Assembly: GCA_030828405.1 (NCBI GenBank)
Contig: JAURCP010000010.1
Span: 1 to 46,464, forward strand
DNA length: 46,464 nt
Reading direction: 5' to 3'
DNA from: Thermoplasmatota archaeon
GTDB taxonomy: Archaea; Thermoplasmatota; Poseidoniia; Poseidoniales; Thalassarchaeaceae
Shown here: piece by piece, positions 43,699-46,464 of the stretch
Layout of the letters: every line of letters begins with the position of its first letter
Numbering within the stretch: the first letter of the stretch is position 1
Position numbers and translations under genes: made by a program
Notes under the pieces: model-generated
The model's database searches: none
What the model was told of the DNA's origin: nothing
What the model saw: only the letters and a program-made list of their open reading frames with translations

Positions 43699-43776
43699 AA
43701 TACTCCCAGATGTAATTAGATGATGAATGCTCGTATACCAGCAGCATTCAATAACAAGTATGTGCTGCTATGAGAT

Positions 43777-44052
43777 ATGAATAAGTTAGGACTATTTTGT
43801 ATAGTGTTGGGAGTTATTGGATTAATATCATTTTTAATCACAATTTTTGTAGTAGGCTACATTGATGAAAGAATCCAAGAGGAATGTGATTCAGATATCG
43901 GTACAATTGGACAAATCACTGGTTTAGACGAAGGGGAATGCCAAAATGCTAGAAATTTAAGTGATTCAGTTTCTAATTTACAGATACCTTCTATATTGAC
44001 TGGAGTGTCATTTATATTAATTGGAGGAATGTTGATTCGGAAGAAGAATTAG
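43777..44052 (+). CDS. small two-helix membrane protein
   Basis: A 91-residue protein with hydrophobic segments at about 4-27 and 71-87, joined by an acidic loop that contains three Cys-flanked acidic clusters (ECDSDIGTIGQITGLDEGEC). The ends are basic (LIRKKN). The loop probably faces outside, with Cys37 and Cys55 able to form a disulfide. Family unknown. Stop overlaps the endonuclease III gene by 4 nt on the opposite strand. Divergent from the peroxiredoxin gene. Confidence 0.65.
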   Translation: MNKLGLFCIVLGVIGLISFLITIFVVGYIDERIQEECDSDIGTIGQITGLDEGECQNARNLSDSVSNLQIPSILTGVSFILIGGMLIRKKN

Positions 44053-44693
44053 CTTTTACTTTCTTTAATCAATTTTTTTGTTGAAGCCCAACTACATATC
44101 AAGCATTCGCTTAGATTATGGTTTCTTGCAGGGCAATGTTCTCTTCCAAAAAATATAATCTGTAAATGTCTTCTAATCCACGTATCTTCTGGAAAAACCT
44201 TCTTCAAATCTTTCTCAGTAGTTTGAACATTTCGACCATTTGACAAGCCCCAACGATAAGCAAGTCGATGAATGTGAGTATCGACTGCGAATGCAGGAAT
44301 TCCAAAAGCCTGCGACATTACTACACTAGCAGTTTTATGCCCTACACCTGCTAATGATTCTAAGAAATTCCAATCTGGAATTACTTCTCCACCACCTTCT
44401 AATATTTGTTCAGCCATCTTCTTGAGATTCTTCGCCTTTGTTGGCGCAAGACCTATTTCACGGATAATTCCATGTATTTCATCAATCTCAAGTTTCGACA
44501 TTTTTTCAGGGTTATCCGCTAGAAAAAATAAATTTGGAGTGACTTCATTCACTTTCTTGTCCGTTGTTTGGGCAGATAACATGACTGCAACAAGTAATGT
44601 ATATGCGTCTTTATGATCAAGAGGAATTGGTTGGGTGGGGTATAAATCATCCAAAATTTGACCAATTTTATCTGCTTTGTCGGAACGTTTCAT
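44049..44693 (-). CDS. nth: endonuclease III (DNA glycosylase/AP lyase)
   Basis: A 214-residue base-excision repair enzyme that removes oxidised pyrimidines. The helix-hairpin-helix GVGHKTASVVM carries catalytic Lys120, and Asp138 is in VDTHIHR. The C-terminal Fe-S region reads CPARNHNLSECLIC with Cys187, 197 and 200 only; the usual four-Cys C-x6-C-x2-C-x5-C is not complete. ATG at 44693 overlaps the previous stop as TAATG and gives MKRSDKADKI, the natural start. Last gene of the PolX unit. Confidence 0.92.
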   Translation of the reverse strand: MKRSDKADKIGQILDDLYPTQPIPLDHKDAYTLLVAVMLSAQTTDKKVNEVTPNLFFLADNPEKMSKLEIDEIHGIIREIGLAPTKAKNLKKMAEQILEGGGEVIPDWNFLESLAGVGHKTASVVMSQAFGIPAFAVDTHIHRLAYRWGLSNGRNVQTTEKDLKKVFPEDTWIRRHLQIIFFGREHCPARNHNLSECLICSWASTKKLIKESKS

Positions 44694-44932
44694 TATTCCA
44701 ACTCCGGTTGTTCTTTCAAACCGTAGATAAATGCTATAATAATTATAGAAAATGGAACACCATAACATGGACCATACATGAAATCAGAGCTATCAGGAGA
44801 ACTTGTCACACCTCCTAAAATTATGTAAGATACTAGACCTAAAATCATAGCAGGAATAATTGAAACTAAAGAAAAAATCAACCCCCTTGTAACACTCATA
44901 TTATTGTCGAAAGGATTCTTGATGATGAACAT
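44693..44932 (-). CDS. tiny two-helix membrane protein between PolX and Nth
   Basis: A 79-residue protein with helices at about 16-42 and 57-72, and short charged ends (NPFDNN, LKEQPELE). Both ends overlap their neighbours as TAATG, so all three genes of the repair unit are coupled. Family unknown; no motif ties it to DNA repair. Confidence 0.65.
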   Translation of the reverse strand: MFIIKNPFDNNMSVTRGLIFSLVSIIPAMILGLVSYIILGGVTSSPDSSDFMYGPCYGVPFSIIIIAFIYGLKEQPELE

Positions 44933-46464
44933 TATCGAACATCGAATAGAGATTCAATTTCAGCGCCTGACTTTGTGTTTAGAATATCTGAACTTTCAAG
45001 CCATCCTTTACGTGCAATTTGTACACCATACCATACATCATTTAGTCCATTAACATCATGAGCATCCGGGTTAATACAGATTGGTACTTTCTGTTCTTTT
45101 GCAAACTTACACAAACGCCAATCAAGATCTAGACGATAGGGGGATGCATTAATTTCAATCGCTTTGAGATGACCTTCAATATTCAATTCCCCCATTCTTC
45201 TAATAACGGCGTGCATATCTATTGGAATTCCTTCTCTAACTTGTAATATTCTTCCTGTTGGATGGCCCAAAATAGTGAATGTAGGGTCTTCAATTGCTCT
45301 AATTAACATTTCAGTGTTTTCAATTTCGTCCCTATTCCTCCAACTTCCTAGGGCATGTATACTTCCTACAACATGAGAAAAAATATTTCGAACCTTTTCA
45401 GAATAGTCTAGTTTACCATCTGCTAATATATCACATTCAGAACCATGAAATAATCTAAAATCAACACCCTCATCAGACCATTTTTGATTGAGTTTAATTA
45501 TTTCTTTATGCTGAGCTGGAACTATTTCGCTTGGAATACCGATGGTTCTCCCACCAATATTCAATGTCTCAGAGTGGTCTGCGATTCCCAAATATTGCCA
45601 ACCTAATGATTGTGCTGCCAGTGCCATTTCTTCTAGAGTGTTATTTCCATCTGAATAAATAGTATGGTTATGAAAAGCACCTTTGATATCCTCAGGAATA
45701 ATCAAATCAGGAAGTAATGATTTAGAAAATGAAGCAGCTTCAATTTCACCCATATCTTCTCTCATTTCAGGAGGCACCCAATGCATATCTAAATTTTTGT
45801 AAATATCAGATTCATCAGAGCACAGTAATGTATGCTTTGCGGCTTCCATACCAATGGATGAACCGGCTAGAGATTCAGGAAATAAACCGAACTCATTTAA
45901 TCTAAGTCCTCGATTAATTGCTTCTTGACGCAACCTAATATTATGTTCCTTGGAACCAGTAAAATATGCAAGAGTGAAAGGGAATGTTTCCGGAGTAACT
46001 ATTCTAACCTGAGCATCAATTGTAGCATCACTATTCCTCTCCATTAGAGTCTCTGCAAGTTTCTCATCTAAAGACCCATTACCAATTGAATTAGACAACA
46101 TTTCTTGCTCTAAAATCAGACTAATTTTAGAGTCCCCATATCCTTTTACTTCTGCTATTCCTGGAAGGCCCAGAATTTTTTGAATCACTTTCTGATGATT
46201 TTCAATCAATGAGGAGACAACAATATCCAGATCTCCTATTGTCTCACGTCTCCGACGCGCGCTTCCTGCAAGTTGTGCTTTTTCAACACCCTGAATTAAA
46301 GAAATTTTATCCTGCAAAGAGCGACCGTAAAGCAATCCAACATCCATTCTTGTTCTTCCTTGATAACGTCTTAAAAGATCTATCCCCTCGAAAATTTTGT
46401 TTTGGCTTTTCTTACCGAAACCGGGTAGAGATGAAATATGATCTAATTCACATGCCTTCTTTAG
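44932..46464 (-). CDS. polX: DNA polymerase X family protein with PHP domain, 5' end cut by the window edge
   Basis: The frame is open through ATG at 46347 to the right edge, and codons before that ATG read ISSLPGFGKKSQNKIFEGIDLLRR, the helix-hairpin-helix of PolX, so the true start lies outside the window. The nucleotidyltransferase part has GSARRRRETIGDLDIVV. The PHP part has HNHTIYSDG, ADHSE, GSECDI, GHPTGR and NPDAH, all metal ligands of an active 3'-5' exonuclease. PolX fills gaps in base-excision repair. Last base of the stop is shared with the next gene's ATG (TAATG). Confidence 0.93.
   Translation of the reverse strand, partial: LKKACELDHISSLPGFGKKSQNKIFEGIDLLRRYQGRTRMDVGLLYGRSLQDKISLIQGVEKAQLAGSARRRRETIGDLDIVVSSLIENHQKVIQKILGLPGIAEVKGYGDSKISLILEQEMLSNSIGNGSLDEKLAETLMERNSDATIDAQVRIVTPETFPFTLAYFTGSKEHNIRLRQEAINRGLRLNEFGLFPESLAGSSIGMEAAKHTLLCSDESDIYKNLDMHWVPPEMREDMGEIEAASFSKSLLPDLIIPEDIKGAFHNHTIYSDGNNTLEEMALAAQSLGWQYLGIADHSETLNIGGRTIGIPSEIVPAQHKEIIKLNQKWSDEGVDFRLFHGSECDILADGKLDYSEKVRNIFSHVVGSIHALGSWRNRDEIENTEMLIRAIEDPTFTILGHPTGRILQVREGIPIDMHAVIRRMGELNIEGHLKAIEINASPYRLDLDWRLCKFAKEQKVPICINPDAHDVNGLNDVWYGVQIARKGWLESSDILNTKSGAEIESLFDVR

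Noticed and set aside
46348-46464. Treating ATG at 46347 as the PolX start with an untranslated region to the edge
   Set aside because: Upstream codons are open and encode the PolX helix-hairpin-helix, so the gene simply continues outside the window.
1-46464. Mobile elements, prophage, CRISPR arrays or defence genes
   Set aside because: No transposase, integrase, terminal repeats, spaced direct repeats or restriction/toxin genes were seen; gene content is core-like throughout.

Overview
The window reads as AT-rich, gene-dense chromosomal DNA from a planktonic euryarchaeon. The best fit is the Marine Group II / Poseidoniia lineage of Thermoplasmatota. The domain call (Archaea) is firm: TATA-binding protein, CTP-dependent riboflavin kinase, an archaeosine-type tRNA transglycosylase with PUA domain, DRG GTPase, mevalonate kinase, a fused aconitase-X and a SepF-like protein. 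The lineage call is inference from this mix, the Asp/Asn-rich secreted proteins and the streamlined layout. I found no rRNA, tRNA, CRISPR array, insertion sequence, phage gene or integrase; the window looks like ordinary core chromosome.

Layout. 1-12.2 kb holds small mixed-strand units: an edge-truncated unknown gene, DRG GTPase + TatC, a UMF1-type MFS transporter with a large soluble insertion, a GDPD-type phosphodiesterase with the stub of a second domain, citrate synthase, a small membrane protein, a Kbl-like acyltransferase + hotdog thioesterase, a PqqB-like metallo-hydrolase + RibK, and TruA with a TPR protein. 12.2-18.9 kb is one tight minus-strand operon: two ABC ATPases, two ABC-2 permeases (one with a ~260-residue acidic ectodomain), a Trp-rich lipocalin/CrtC-like protein and a PH-domain membrane protein. 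It is the best candidate here for an undescribed system. 19-26.3 kb, minus strand: aconitase-X overlapping a TGT/ArcS-like/PUA protein, SOUL + TrmH-family methyltransferase, a PH-domain protein, NAD synthetase and an HMA-DUF4396 protein. 26.4-29.6 kb is ileS.

29.6-36.4 kb, minus strand: a BNR-type lipoprotein, then an EtfD-like membrane Fe-S oxidoreductase, a small membrane protein, two tandem class-I glutamine-amidotransferase-like hydrolases and cysS. 36.5-42.3 kb, plus strand: mevalonate kinase, a TBP with an unusual insertion in its second repeat, a giant PKD-repeat surface protein whose start codon lies in a perfect hairpin, and directly after it the SepF-like gene. 42.4-46.5 kb: flavin-reductase-like protein, PrxQ/Bcp peroxiredoxin, a tiny membrane protein, and a repair operon (PolX, running off the right edge; tiny membrane protein; endonuclease III) joined by TAATG stop/start overlaps.

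Genes are packed with 4-16 nt overlaps, and all seven convergent pairs abut or overlap at their 3' ends. Shine-Dalgarno-led starts (AGGTGAT, GAGGTG, GGAG) coexist with apparently leaderless ones (TATA-like element about 25 nt before the start codon). Mevalonate kinase with an aconitase-X homologue suggests the archaeal phosphomevalonate-dehydratase route to isoprenoids.
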